Shown piece by piece: positions 1 to 12,964 of a stretch of 64,000 bases of DNA (positions within the stretch are counted from its first letter, which is position 1; each line of letters begins with the position of its first letter). A model generated the notes under the pieces. That model was not told the origin of the DNA and made no database searches. It saw nothing but the letters and a program-made list of their open reading frames with translations. The translations under genes were made by a program, and so were the position numbers. The DNA comes from Acanthopleura granulata (lineage: Eukaryota > Mollusca > Polyplacophora > Chitonida > Chitonidae): contig JABBOT010000080.1 of NCBI GenBank assembly GCA_016165875.1, positions 5,376,759 to 5,440,758 on the forward strand, read 5' to 3'.

Positions 1-1283
1 AATTTCGTCATATCCAGTAGTTGACAAAACAACGCAACTACAGTGGTCGCGGTTCAGTATAACCTTAAATCCGGGGGATTGCAACCCACGAAACAAGACG
101 CATATTTGAGACGTCCACTACTCAGCATCCATGGGGCGAGTGGTTGCCTCGTGTCAAAGAAGCTGTAAAAGACGAGGGGAGACCTTAACCTGCTGATCCA
201 TGGGTTAAAGACAATTGCTTCGAGCAGAGAAAATTCAAACAAGTTGATTGCGACGAACATGCTGTTGTAAGCAAATTTACATTATGCCAGTATTTTAAAA
301 GTTCAAAAGTTCGATTTCTTTTGCAGTGTTTCACAAGAACACGTGCTTCTTTATTTATTCACTTCCTTGATAGATGCTTGACGGCATTTTAAAGCATTGT
401 TCACTTTTACGTACATGTATAAACAGACCGTTGCCGAAATGTGTTGCCCTTGCCAGTGCAGTGTTTTTGTTCGTATGATCTAACGTTATGTCACGTCCAA
501 TAAAGGCAATGTTTAAGATTTGTTCATTAATTTTGTCATCTGTAATGGAATCATTCATCATACTGCCGATTGAATTTCTATTCTGAATACATGTTCTACC
601 AATCATATATTATTCTGCCACGTTCTGAGGCAAAGTCACAGAAGAACAAAGCATGCTGACAATGCACACATTGCTGATTGTATGAAGAGATTGCTTATAT
701 TAATCGACACATCACAGAAACATCCAATGTCCAAGAGAACATAACATAGATTCGGAAACAACGGAGATGGTTATATAAATCCCGACACCTGGCTTGAGAG
801 GAATAGCTCGTACTGTGGCATTAGATAACATTTCGTCGCCCTCATTCTTAACTCTAATATTTCGGTTTTAGGTTGAGGTTGAAAAGTGAGCTTTAAACCA
901 AGGAATGATGGATATTATTGATGGCAATTTGAAATGTATTGTGTACTTAGATCCTTTATGGTTGTAATAAAATTCGATCAGTGTCGAAGTCGTTTTGTTT
1001 TTGCAAAAGTGATATACAGCCTATATTATTTCCTGTCCGGTACAACCATCTATTTATGTTTCTGGTAAGCAGATCTTTTTATCCCATAATTTACCCGTGC
1101 CAGCGAAATAACAACAACGATGCCAACTTCGATATCCCACTCCTGATATACATGATTAAAAGTTTTGATTGGTCAACCTAACTTTCATTGATTACGTTAA
1201 TAAAAGAAAAAGTAAATAATTTTACCACGACTCTTTGATTACCGAAGAAATGAAAAGAGAATTTAGACCAGAGATTACTTACT
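1..1283. other. Anonymous sequence, no gene seen
   Basis: Only short ORFs interrupted by stops; none resembles a protein family I know. About 945-1005 is a diverged relative (same strand) of the 245-bp segment at 21506-21750, sharing the order atcctttatgg, tgtaataaaa, gtcgaagt. No RNA gene seen. Confidence 0.6.
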
Positions 1284-1442
1284 GCACCTGAAGGTTCCTT
1301 TGACGATATGGTTAGCGCGATATCGGTTGCTGTGAGTTCAAGTTCAGCTTCCTATCTGACCATACGTGGGAAGGTCCGCTAACAACCTGCGGATGGCCGT
1401 GGGTTTTCCCCGAACTCTGTCCAGTTTACTTTCACTATAACG
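1284..1442 (+). mobile_element. SINE1 fragment
   Basis: Diverged partial copy of the tRNA-derived SINE1 family. The B-box region (gctgtgagttcaagttcagc) and the central part (cgtgggaaggtccgctaacaacctgcgg) are clear. Part of the head is deleted and the 3' A-rich tail is lost. Confidence 0.8.
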
Positions 1443-1782
1443 TTTAAATTAAACGTAAATTCGTTTAACCTGCTGCCTTTGAAGGTGTAAAAATGTTTAC
1501 TATACAATACTACCTGGCGACTGTATACGTTTGCTCTAAGATTGTAAATGACCAAATCACTGCACTTTTACCGTGATAACGGTTCTTTTGAGACTCTAAC
1601 ACTGTTCAATACTTAATTTGCAGTTCAACCCACAGGTTTTCAAATCAGTGTTGTACATTCGATACCGATTGATCTCAACTGATTACTTGATTTCTAACCA
1701 AGGTCAACGGACTCAATCCCAAGGGGGTGGGGTGAACCACAGACACTATTGAGGTATAGAAGGTAGACAGGCCAAGCAATGA

Positions 1783-1898
1783 TTTAGCTTCAGGCCGATG
1801 GATTCACAAGCCTCACATTGACGACAACTGGTTACAGCCAGTCACCAATGTCCAGGCGGTCATAGCCATTTATTGATATGAGCCTATCAGGTGCTCGC
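1783..1898 (-). pseudogene. Exon-like remnant, unidentified family (exon Z, copy B)
   Basis: On the - strand a pyrimidine tract ending in ttgtttcttttccag precedes a reading frame containing LISINGYDRLDIGDWL, then a stop, then PVVVNVRLVNPS. The same frame occurs at 49366-49531 (ISING..CFDIGG..P..VNERLVNPS) and, without the acceptor, at 56128-56250 (NGNHRLAIGDWL, stop, PLLVNGRFVN). The shared acceptor and peptide suggest an old coding exon. The stop after DWL is shared by copy B and the 56-kb copy, which means either the real frame differs there or decay preceded that duplication. I do not recognise the family. Confidence 0.45.
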
Positions 1899-3227
1899 CT
1901 GGAAAAGAAACAAGGAAGGAAGGAGCGAGTCATGAGCGACCACAACCATTACGCTATTCTATAACCAAAACGAACATTACATGACCCGTTGAATCAAAAA
2001 CGTATTATGTCGTGTTTTGAAAGAATTTTGAAAGAATCTGTGTCTGTTTGTGAAGTTTGTTGATGATTAATGAGAACTAGAAGAGATATTTTCTAAATTA
2101 GAAACGGCCAAGGTGAACTGTGGTGAGCTGCGAAGGACATTTGGCTGACTGCAACCTAATGCTGACAATTTAATACGCGATGGGATAGGCGGATTATTCG
2201 TCTTCTTACACGCCTAGGGTGGCCGCTGAGCGATATCAGCCATGCTTCTGGGGCTCCGCAAAGGCAATGAATGGTCATTTCGACCTACCATAGCCAGCTC
2301 GTTAGAAATGCCGATACTCTCTCACTTGTTCATCCCCGGCCATCCGGTTTGGCATAAAACAGTGTAAAGAAACAGTTGCCAGTCAATTTGTTCTTGTTGT
2401 GAGAACTAGTACTAATTGTCGTGAGGATTTGTGCTCGTTCCTTGCACTGTCTACCACGATCGGCTTTGTCTCACAGAGTGTGAGTGCAGTTCCTGTTACA
2501 AGATCCACTCCATACTTTCAACCCTATTCAATGAAGCAGGGCTTTCTTCGCTGTAGGCGATACAGTGAGACTACCTATAGGAATAACTATTTAGTTTCCA
2601 GATTTCTAATTATTTCACATTGTGAAAAATTAAAATCAATCTCTCTCTTTAGAGCACATAAGATAAAACTGCTTTATTTAATTGTTTCACAACTGGTTCA
2701 CAAATATAAACGTTCACTGATATGTCGTCTGATAGGAGCATAGGTGGCTAAATGGATTGAGCCCTCGAATGCAACTTCCACACTTCGTCACAAGTCTTAA
2801 AAACTATGTGACATTTAACTGTTCATGTGTATGTTGACAAACCATTACGAAACTGGGAAGAAGAAGAAGATAGGTAAAAAAAAAGAAGAGACAACCTCTT
2901 CATTTGCACACAACCGCGTAGCTTTCAAGTCGACCGACATCCAACAGTTAATTGAGTTAGAGTGATAATTATAAATTTAAAGGTCAGATAATGATGTATT
3001 CCTTTTATATACTGTAAATTTTATACCGCTGTAAATGTCTATATCTGGGCATTCACCTTTTGAGTAGGCAGTCGCCGAATTTACCGTTTTCGTTTGTTTT
3101 ATGTTATAGCATACATGTTCTGTAATGACGAGCAGGAGGGGTTCCTCTGTCACCTGTTGATGTTTCGGCGATATTTTGGAGCCAAGAACACGTTATCTAT
3201 ACCCATGGATACTTGAAGTTAATACCA

Positions 3228-3512
3228 ATATCAAAGACTTTAAAAATGATACTTGTTGCTGCTTCGCTCGGCGCTCAGCACTGGGACGTTAGAGCAAGGA
3301 AAAAGGACTAGTCGACCCGGTGTCAGCAATAATGTGACTGGATGAGTTGTCATCTCTGGTGTTTTCGGTGTGATGTTCCAACGTGAGCACTTTGGCGGCA
3401 TATACTGGCCCTTTCATGCACACGAGTACACACCAGAAGGAATCCTCGTCGTTATATGACTGAAACATTGTCAAGTACGACGTTAAACCCAAAGCACTCA
3501 CTCACTCAGGAT
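3228..3512 (+). mobile_element. SINE2, lacking the tRNA head
   Basis: Matches the body of the complete SINE2 at 25064-25428: tttaaaaatg.tacttgttgctgc at the left, ggtgtcagca.taatgtgactgg in the middle, and gtacgacgttaaaccc followed by actcactcactc at the 3' end. The tRNA-derived part is absent. The 70-residue antisense ORF here is a shadow of the SINE. Confidence 0.85.
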
Positions 3513-5868
3513 ATCACAACGAAAAAACACTGCACATAAGTGGGTGGGTGAGTGGGCGGGTGACTTTGACTTCAAGTTAAAGTATGCAAATGATCCCAAA
3601 ATAATGATAAATGGTCATTAATATAAGGTCATTTGTGTGCGACACTTTAACCACGTGCTATGTGGCACCATGCCTTTGTAACCGCATACCAGACGACATC
3701 CAATTGATTTTTAGACGTCATTTTATAGGCATATATTAATATTGAACAAGAAACCACAAAAATAAGTTCCTGGAACTTTACTCCCGAAATATTACGCCAA
3801 CAACCCAGTGTCCACTGCATCCTATTATTCCGCCATTTCGATCACGTCAGGCTTCATATTGTTCACAGAAATCCAGCAAAAGCCTTCCGCTGATATCGCT
3901 GAAATAAGATAGCTATTTTGCCGTCAGCTATTTAAAGCCGACTTTCACGTCTTTGTCGTATAAGCCAGAAATCTCATGGCTCAAAGATTGTTTCAAATAA
4001 CCCATTGTTTACAAGTGGCTTTTTCCTGTCAGGAAAAGTGTATTAGTAACGTATTTCCTTATCATCATGATTATTGCAGCAGTCAGAACATCACCATCTA
4101 GTATAGCATAGGGCATATGAGACGAACAGGGAACGAATCATTTCAAATCCAGCCATACTTCCGAGATATAACTCCCGAGGCACTCAAACTCAGTGGTTAC
4201 CTTTCCAGAAACAGTAATACTGCTCGGCTGAGCCATATGACATTTTTTTGTAATATTAATGAATAAGGTACAGTTGCGAAAGCTATACCATCCATGAAAA
4301 CTTTTCGTGTGAATTGTCTTCTTTTGCGTTGCCCACCAATTCGAGGAGATTAGCATCGATTGCAATATAACTTGTGAAATACCCCTTTTGCAAATGTCGT
4401 ATCTTCCGTCCCAACCGGGACTGTTTTAACCTGAACTGTTTTACGGACTGTAGAACTCTAGACTGTAGAAGTTTTAGAGGTAAGTTTTGTGCAACAGATG
4501 AGAGCAGCTCAGGCACGCAAGTGTTCTTAATTTTGTTATCACCCCCAGTTGTCTGCTTACGTACAGCTAATTACGGCGTAAGTAACCTATTCTTTCCTTG
4601 TGTAACGTTCAACCAAGTTGCTTAGAGTAAATTAACTCCTCGAGTGAAAATTCATCTGTTCATTAAGAGACTATACGTGTTCGTCTGTCGCATGTGAATT
4701 CTGATCGCTTAATTCATACGAACAGTTCCCGATCGCACGCTGTTGTAATGTTCTGTAATTTATTTGCAGTGAAATGTTTCATTCAGAGAGTATGATACAG
4801 CTGTGAAATGCTCTTATATTTTCCATATTGCATTAAATTATGTTTGTAAGTACGCTGATAGTGTAATATCGACTCTTTCTAAGCCTAGTTTTTAATTATC
4901 TGAGTAAACTCTGACGTAATTTTCCGCAATTGTTTTTGACGAAGTGGTATTCTTGCCGTCATAGAGCCATCCCCTATTTTTTACAAAACTTTTTACAAAA
5001 GCAGTTCGGTAGATGGTGCAGAGATTTTGACTTTGGGATACATTGTTTTGAGGTTGTCGCTCATGTTGCCAAAGTAGTTGGTTTTACTTGTAGCTTTTTA
5101 CCCTATAACACTCCATATGTATATGGAGTAAATAACATTGAGATCTCTATATGTGTTGGGTTAACTGACTGAATTCTCGCGGAAGAGAGACAATACATTG
5201 TTGGTATAACCAAACTGTTAAAGCGCATAATATTTTCAGGCATTTAATCTCGACGTGTCTAGTTTATTAACTCGTTCAGAGTTGCCCAATACAGCACATC
5301 GCTTATATATGCAACTAAGGCTGAATGCTTCTGTTTCTGTAAAAGAAAACAAAATTACAAAACTTTTTACCCTCTATCAAACACAGTCAAACAATTACTT
5401 TCTGTTAATGTGAACATAAGATAAGGGTAAATTTTTAAGATGTCTTTGGAGATATAAACTTGTCTTTTGACGGTAGCGGTTAGTCTTCATCGCGCATAAT
5501 CTTAACTGGCTTGACCAGGGTGACTTAAGCCTCTATGCCTAACTTTGTAAATTCAGCAATATCCACGCTTAATACCATTAGGCCATTTACCTGAGGACAA
5601 CTCTTTGTGATTTCCAAATGTGCCGTGGAGTTGTGTCTTAACTCAATTTTGCAACTTTGCGTTGCTCGGTGTTTTGCTGAACGACATTCTGTATTCAAAG
5701 AAAATGTTCTTCATACAAAAACTGTTTTGCTAAAACGTGTTCCTTTCTCGAGTTAGACTGAATGCATGGTTCATGTAGTCTGAATAGTCAGGGTGACGTG
5801 TAAAACAACAGCAGTAAAGATAGAAGTCCATTGCAGGAACGACAGTGTGATATTTGTCAAATGGTCAC

Positions 5869-6169
5869 ACGTAAGCTGTGGGGGGCCTCTGTGGCTCAGT
5901 CAGTTATCGCGCTAGCGCAGCGCTTAGAAGCCTTGCCCCAATGCGGTCGCTGTGAGTTCAAGACCAGCTCATGCTGGTTTCATCTCCGGCCGTACGTGGA
6001 AAGGTCTGCCAGCATCCGGCGGATTGTCGTGGGTTTCCACCGCACTCTGTTCTGTTTCCTCTCACCATAATGCTGGCCGCAGTCATATAAGTGAAATAGT
6101 CTTGAGTACGGCGTGAAACACCAATCAAATAAATAAATAAATAAATAAATAAATAAAACGTAAGCTGTG
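5869..6169 (+). mobile_element. SINE1, full length with target-site duplication
   Basis: The element at 5881-6157 starts with a tRNA-like head: an A-box-like tggctcagtcagtt and a B-box-like gagttcaagacc. Next come the SINE1 body, the conserved 3' segment (cttgagtacggcg.gaaacaccaatcaa) and an (aaat)n tail. It is flanked by a perfect 12-bp repeat ACGTAAGCTGTG at 5869-5880 and 6158-6169. The homologous place in unit copy A (10729-10740, tgcgtaacctgt) has no SINE, so insertion followed the A/B duplication. Confidence 0.95.
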
Positions 6170-6229
6170 AAGAAAAGGGCCTGTTGTTAATTTACCTGGG
6201 TGATGTCGACTATGGTTGCATTTAGCCCT

Positions 6230-6484
6230 TTAGCTGATTAGAGGGTAGCCTTCCACATTAACATGGTTAAACGTCGTCCGCAAGGAGACATTCTTAACAT
6301 TTCTTAATTGTGACCGTTTGATAGTACCATAATTTCCCGTTAAGCTATAAATAGAATTGGGTTTTCGAAGCGACTCTGGGTTTTCGAAGCGGCTCAGGAT
6401 TTTCCTGCTGTTCAATGTCTTACATGCTTTTAGTGCATCAGTGCCATAAATAAAGAAAATCAAAATCAGTAACTTTAAATCCAA
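6230..6484 (-). pseudogene. 84-codon ORF with signal-peptide-like start; probably a remnant
   Basis: The ORF begins MDLKLLILIFFIYGTDA, a short basic N-terminus followed by a hydrophobic run, as in a signal peptide or membrane anchor. The remaining residues resemble no family I know. The homologous part of copy A (about 11030-10790, - strand) keeps a similar YGTE start and a QQLEKRLEQ-like stretch but is stopped. Some protein-level similarity survives between copies, so it may once have been an exon. There is no promoter or splice evidence at its ATG and most likely it is not expressed. Confidence 0.25.
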
Positions 6485-7200
6485 CTGGTACTACCTCCGC
6501 CATATCTAATCACAATATGGCGTGGATTTTCTAGACGATTTTATTGCCATTTATTCAGAAAGTATGATTGCCATTACCGGGAAACAAGGAACAAAAAATT
6601 AACATTTTAAAAGGATTTGTGCATTTTCAGATTTAACTGCTAACAATAAACTCGAGTTATCAGGAACTGATTGTACATATAAATGTTATCTCGATATCAA
6701 TAAATTTCCATCTGCAGTTTATCCGCAAATTAACAATTCCCATGGCACGTAATAGCTGGCACTATCAGTGAACCAGTCAAGTGCTATCGATGCCGTGATC
6801 AGTACCTACTGTAACAGTCGGACACTATACCTGTAGTTGCTATAGTCATGTATTTTTATATGAGACATTTGCTTTATTAGTTACAGCAGATGATGAGTTT
6901 TGTCTATAGGGCAAGATATCATAAGCTTTGTAATTATTCTTTACTTGAGGTAAGCTATTACCTTAGTCAAAGACTTCTGCGAAACGGCGACTGTTGTCGA
7001 CATGAAAATAGAAACCTGAAGTATTTCACGTGTGACAGAATTCATTTCAATTAGTAAACAGTCTACATCAAACCGTCCCATTTATAATGAGGCTTTATTA
7101 GTCGCTTTAAGAACGGTGTAGAGAGCATCCTTTTGTAAGAACAAATCCTTAAGCAGCGTGAGCGTAGCCAATTTAAGTTCAGCGCTATATATTTCTGTTT

Positions 7201-7425
7201 AACGAAGCCTTGCACGAATGCGGTCGCTGTGAGTTCAAGACCAGCTCATGCTGGCTTCCTCTCCGGCTGTACGTGGGAAGGTCTGCCAGCAACCTGCGGA
7301 CGGTCGTGGGTTTCTCCCGGGCTCTCCCTGGTTTCCTCCAGCCATAATGCTGGCCGCTGTCACATAACTGATATATTCTTGAGTACGGCGTAAAACACCA
7401 ATCAAATCAAAACAAATCAAACAGA
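7201..7425 (+). mobile_element. SINE1, 5'-truncated
   Basis: Starts inside the head (gccttgcacgaatgcggtcg) and runs through the body to the 3' end (gagtacggcgtaaaacacca) and a caaatcaaa tail. The A box is missing. It lies in unit copy B and is not seen at the matching place in copy A. Confidence 0.9.
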
Positions 7426-7453
7426 CTTTCCCGAGGTTTAAATTACCGGTGAT

Positions 7454-7770
7454 GTGTGGGCAATTGAAACCATCTCAGGAGGATATCATGTTATCAAACA
7501 ACTTCTGCTGCTTCCGGGTAATTACAACCTTCTTATCCTACCCACTCTTTCATGCCAAGGCCAGCGAGGTTCTCCGTTAATTACCTGCAATAACAGCAGA
7601 TTTTCCTCACTCTGTCCACATAGGGTCCGGCCTTCCCTGTCACCCAGTCATTGTCGCCGTCCATCAACACCCTATAGTAAGTCTCAAAACGTTGTCTTCA
7701 ATCAGTCTGTGCACGTAATTTGCTTTGACCAATGCTTTATTGAGGATGGGGAATTGCAAAATTGCAAAAC
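7454..7770 (-). pseudogene. Exon-like remnant (exon W, copy B), unidentified
   Basis: On the - strand a frame reads through LMDGDNDWVTGKAGPYVDR and ends in a cysteine pair, CCYC. A splice-donor-like gtaattaac follows the exon end at about 7585. Homologous exon-like stretches lie at 12109-12308 (-), 35950-36040 (+), 42402-42590 (+) and 54390-54501 (+). The donor gtaattaa is kept in three of them (7585, 12109 and 54501). There is one in-frame stop upstream of the conserved part. The family is unknown to me; the W, G, D and C pattern suggests a small extracellular domain, which is inference. Confidence 0.45.
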
Positions 7771-9519
7771 ACATAAGGAGTAGCACACCCTACACTATCT
7801 CATCCTCTATATCCTTTCACTGTGCCAAGCGTAAAGATGATAAGTCGTCAACAATATCCCCTGCATCGAACAATTTTTGATCATCTCGTTCGGTAACATT
7901 CATTCAATTAATCAGTTAATCACTTAATTCAGAAATCCGTTTGTAATCAATTTCGGTTCAGTAAAAGGTAATTTTTTATGAAGCTAAAAGTTCGTCAAGA
8001 AATCTTACCAATGCTTAACATCAAATCTACCTTACATGTGTGTACTTTTGCCATGTGGTTTCCAATGTGTTCGCCATTCTTAAAACCACATCAGGTGAAA
8101 GAGCATCTGTGAGGCATAGGGTTAACACGTAATGTCAAAGGGAATGACTTTTGACACTTGTCGTCAAAAAGTCGACGGAGAGTTCTTATTAACCACTCGT
8201 CAGGAAAAGAAACAAGGAGGGAGAAATCTGAACGAGCTAGTCATCAGTGGTTAGAATCATTCCGCTGATCTCTAATCAAAATCAAAATTACTTTACTTTA
8301 TGAATTGAAGTGTCACGCACTCATTCCGCCAAATCTGTATGTGGAAATGAAATGAAATTTGATAGAATCTGTTTGAAGCTCGTTTATGAATAATGGGAGA
8401 TGGAAGAGATATTTTCTTAAGCAGAGAGTAACGCCGTAGTGAACTTTAGCGAGCTGCTATGGACAGATTTTGCAAACCAGTAGTGTCAGTTATACGTGAT
8501 GGGTTGAACTGGTTATTCTTCTTATAATACGCAAGGCTAAGCAAGACCAGGCATGCAATGGGGCCCTGTAAAAGCAACGAGACTTCATTTCCAGTTACAA
8601 TGCGAATCTGCTTAGATATTGAGAAAGCCTTTCATCTTAAGCATCCGGCATTTTACTATATTAGAGACAGGATAGTGTAGGGGAGGGATTGTCAGTCACA
8701 TTCGCTTCTCACACTGCTTACCATAATCGACTTTCTTACGTCAAATGCGTCCTCTTTCCCTTACTCTTCAACCCTTCTGAATGAAACAAAACTCATTAAA
8801 TTTATCTCTCTATAGTAACACTTGTAGAGCACCGTCCATTTACCACACTACCTCTAAGAATTTCTATGAGGAATTTACCATTACGGTCTCTTTAGTGGTA
8901 TAACACCAGTAATAGGAACAGCAGATGATTTGTGTGGGGTTCACATATTCACGTATTCCAACGTTATGCCAGTAATTTTACAGTGAAAACACCTGGGAGC
9001 TTATTGACAAGCCTTTTACACGAATTTTACGAAAACCTTATAAAGGCGTGCTTCCTTTCCCGCTAACCAATAAAATGAAGATGAAAGGATATATATAGGA
9101 AAGAACCTTTTCGCAGCATCATAAATGCGTAGCATTTATGAAAATTCAAAATAAAACTTTTAATTACAACACGTACAATATTTGAAGATTAAAATATTTT
9201 ACTCACGTGTCGTCTGACAAGTGTGTTGGTGGACGAACCACAATAAGTCTTGAAAGAACTTGGACTGAACCCGAGAATTTACCTTTATAAATTACTTACT
9301 GTATAGCATACGTATTCTGCAATGGCAAACGGCATAGGGTCATCTATGACGTTTTTTGGCAATGTTTTCAAGCCAAGGACCCTTTACTTTTACTGATCGT
9401 TGGAGAGGCCAGTGAATATCAGACAGTATGTGAACTAATGTCACGGCATCATCAAACGAGGCTGCATGACCGCGCCACAAGTGGTAGTGACTTTTGATTT
9501 CAAATCAAAAATCTTTGTT

Positions 9520-9675
9520 TATTTTTTTATTGATTGATTGATTGATTGATTTTTTATTTATTTATTTATTTGATTAGTATTTTACGCCGTACTCAAGAAT
9601 ATTTCATTCATACGACGGCGGCCAGCGTTATGGTGGGAGGAAACCGGACAGAGTGCGGTGGAAACCCACGACCCG
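9520..9675 (-). mobile_element. SINE1, truncated
   Basis: Begins with (ttga)n and (ttta)n runs (the complement of the SINE tail), then ttacgccgtactcaagaata and the start of the body up to ggaaacccacgacc. The tRNA head is missing. Confidence 0.9.
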
Positions 9676-12108
9676 AAAATCTTTAATGCTTAAAAACAAT
9701 TCTTTGTGTACGATGTTTCGATCACAAACTATGTAACACCCATGCCATTATTTCAGCATGCCTGACGACTTCCATTGCAGTTGGGCGACACTTTACAGAT
9801 ATGCAAAGATCTTGAAGTCACAAAAGCGACTTCCTGTTTACTCCCGGAATATTACATAAACAACTCGCTGTCCACCACTCTCTGTCATTACGTCACTTCG
9901 ATCACGTCCGGCTTCACATTGTTCAAAGAAGCCTTTCAAAAAGCCGTCATTTGATATTGCTGAAATAAGATAGGTTTGTCGTCAGCACTTTAACACTGAC
10001 CTTCTCCTCATTGCTGTGCTAATCCAGGAATCTGGTTGCTCAAAGATGGTTTCATTTAGTCCCTTGTTCATAAGTGGCTTTTTCCTGTCGCCATATGCTT
10101 ATTAGTTACATATCGCCTTCTTATCCTGGTTTTATTCCTCAGTCAGAACATCACGTATAGATATAGCATGTAACATTTGTGATCAACACGAACCCACCAT
10201 TTCTTCAGCTCCCGCCATAATTACGAAGTATAATTCGCGCGGCCCACAAATGATTATCTTTCCGGAAACAGTAACATTGCCCCTCTGGGCTAGATGACAT
10301 TTTTGTAATATTAATGGAGGAGGTGGCATATGCATGCGACATAGTTGAATTACCTCTTTTCTGTAAAAGACAATAGAATTACAATTATTTTAACATGCAT
10401 ACAGTTACTTAAGTACCTTCTATTAATGTGAGTAAAAGATTGGGGTAATTATTTAAGATGCCCTGGTGGATACACTTCAGGAGCGGTCGGGAGGGGGTTA
10501 ATGTTTACCGCGTGTAAACCGCGTGTAAAGAAACTGGGAATTTGTATTCGAGGAAATTATCCTCCATACAAAAACTGCCATGAAGCTTTATAAAACGTGT
10601 TATTTTTTGCGTTAGATCAAATGCATGGTCCATGTAGCCTGAATAGTCATAGGAAGATACAAAATACTATACAGTACAGAAAAGAAATCCAATTCACCGA
10701 CGACATCGCATTAATCCTCAAATTGTCATGCGTAACCTGTAAACAAAATGACCTGTTACATGTATACCATTTACCTGGATTGTGGCTGTGTTTCAACGGT
10801 TTAACGGCTTACAGGGTAGCAACCTACCCCTTTTCTTGCAACATGGTTAAAGGCCTTCTGCATAGAGACATTCATAGCCTTTTATTATTGGGACCATGTT
10901 ACCGTGTCATAACTTCTCGTCAAGTTAAAGAAATTGACTGTTCTAAGCGCTTCTCAAGTTGCTGCTCAGTGTCTATCATGCTATTTTTGGTTGACATCTC
11001 AGTGCCATAGCCAGAAAAAAAATCTGAAAATCTCTACAATCTGAGGTCTCAACGACGTGGCTAGATATTTGTAGACGCTTTTATTTCAAATTGTTCGGAA
11101 AGAATTTATTGTCCTTGCCGGAAACACAAAGCAAGTAACGACCATTTTGAAAGGATTCATGTGTTTCTAGATTTAACTGCAGGCAATAAACACAAGTTAT
11201 CAGCATTTGATTTTTTATATAACCGTTATCTCGATATCAATAAATCTCCATCTCAGTTTATCAGTAAATCTCAGCACAGGGATAGATTCCCTCAGAATGG
11301 ATAATTCAATGCCATGACACTTAATAGCTGATGCTATCACCTGTTGTCGACGCCGTAAGCAACACCAAACATTACTTGTAACCTCTATAGTGAAGTCTTT
11401 TTGTATGAGATGTTTGTGTTATTAATTATAATAGATATCACATTGTGTTTAGCAGACAAGTTTTTATACGCACCATACTTTTTCTTTACGTAAGTTATTA
11501 TCTTGGTCAACGACTTTTGCGAAGCGGCAACTTGTCGGCGTGCAAAAAGAAAACTCCTAACCAGCGAAAGCTGACTTGAGTGTGCGTGATGAATGTCATC
11601 TGTGTGAGAAATCACGCTATCACACTGTCAATTTACAGCGGTTTTCTAATTGTTGTTTACTGCCGTAAAGGACAGTTGTCAACTAACAAGACTGCCGGGA
11701 GAACTATGCGTTAAACAGACGAATCACCGATGTCTCACTGTAGATTTGCGTCCTATGGTTCGTCAAATGCCAGTCGTCACACTGGTGAAATAGTTTTTGT
11801 GTCATGTGAAATCGATAATTACATTTAGCTTCTCTTCTGTAAAAAAAAAAACCGAGAAGATTTCACGCGCTTTCTATATGTGCAGATATGGAAATTAGTT
11901 CCGGTACTTCTAATGCACCGCTTAAATTTAAACCCACAGCACTAGTTTTCAGTATACCTGAGATGAACTGGCATGTTGCTATATGTCTTAAGAAAAAGTG
12001 ATACATCTACCATCAAAGTATCCGTCTTAATTCTGAGCAAGTTTCAACAAACCTGTCCATCCAACCCATTATGTCTGGTCAAAATCTACGACGCCCTCAA
12101 TTAATTAC

Positions 12109-12308
12109 CCCCGCTAACAGCCAACAATATTCCCCGTCCCTCTGCCCACCTGGGTTCCGGTCCACTTCGTCACCCAGCCATTGTCTGATCCTTCCATCCA
12201 CAGCCTGCCGTAAGTGTCATCACGTTTCCGCCAATTAGTTTGTGCTTGTAATTTGGTTTGAGCCGAGCCTTTTTCGAGGATACGGAATTGGAAAAGTAAA
12301 AGACACAC
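12109..12308 (-). pseudogene. Exon W, copy A: open 64-codon frame, unidentified
   Basis: The frame is open on the - strand and carries the block shared by five unit copies: NWRKRDDTYGRLWMEGSDNG, then WVTKWTGTQVGRGTGN and a C. It aligns best with LWKRHGTYCILWLNG at 42.4 kb and with LMDGDNDWVTG at 7.6 kb. A gtaattaatt donor-like border lies at 12108. This is the best preserved copy on the - strand. I cannot name the domain. It is probably a gene remnant, because the flanking blocks of the same unit are stopped. Confidence 0.45.
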
Positions 12309-12964
12309 GATTCAATCATCTTTCTTTTCCTTCCTGTGTATATCATTTCTGATTCAGTTTTAGTCACAATTCTTAGGATAACATATACAAAATAATAGTA
12401 AAAGAAAATAATGGAGTGACTTTAAAGAGCACATGATCGGTAATTGCATTAATGATTTAGTTGTCTTATCGTCTCAAGCCTGTCGCAGAAAAGAGGAAAT
12501 CCTGAGATTAATCTTCATCACGAGATAGACAATTTGAAAATTACGTTTTAATCCATGGCTCCCTGGATGCTAATATATGATTCTGTGTGTCAGAATTCCT
12601 TCAGTTGATGGTAAATACTGGCTAAGAGACAGGCTAATTCAACGTTAAGTATACGCTGGGTCTGTTTAGATGGCTTATCTTTACGAGCCTTAAGCATTTG
12701 ATAAGGCCACAACCACAAAGGTCGTTCTAACAATGCCGGCATAAGCGCAGAAAATAATACTCTATGCATATATTTGAAAAAAAAGTGTAATCAACCCCCA
12801 GATATCGCGTTTCATACGTTGATATGTTGAAGTCTTGGACAGCAACAGGCACATGAAAACAGATCTGCTTCCTTTAACAGAAAAGGACAGCCAGAGATGA
12901 TTGGTATCATTAAACGTCATCGTACGGTATCATAATATATATACCCATAAGATAAAGCATTCTT

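Larger units (their letters stand above)
1780..7770 (-). repeat. Inverted copy B of the ~5-kb segmental unit
   Basis: Reverse-complement blocks match the + strand copies in order: 1780-2330 matches 48.85-49.45 kb and 55.8-56.2 kb, and 7450-7770 matches 42.24-42.59 kb and 54.41-54.53 kb. It also aligns directly with neighbouring copy A: 3780-4310 with 9835-10330, 5690-5800 with 10555-10650, 6200-7010 with 10780-11540. The alignments are gapped and diverged, so this is an old duplication. The stretch 2.4-7.0 kb is shared only with copy A, not visibly with the + copies, and may be an insertion that predates the A/B duplication. Borders are approximate because I found them by eye. Confidence 0.75.
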
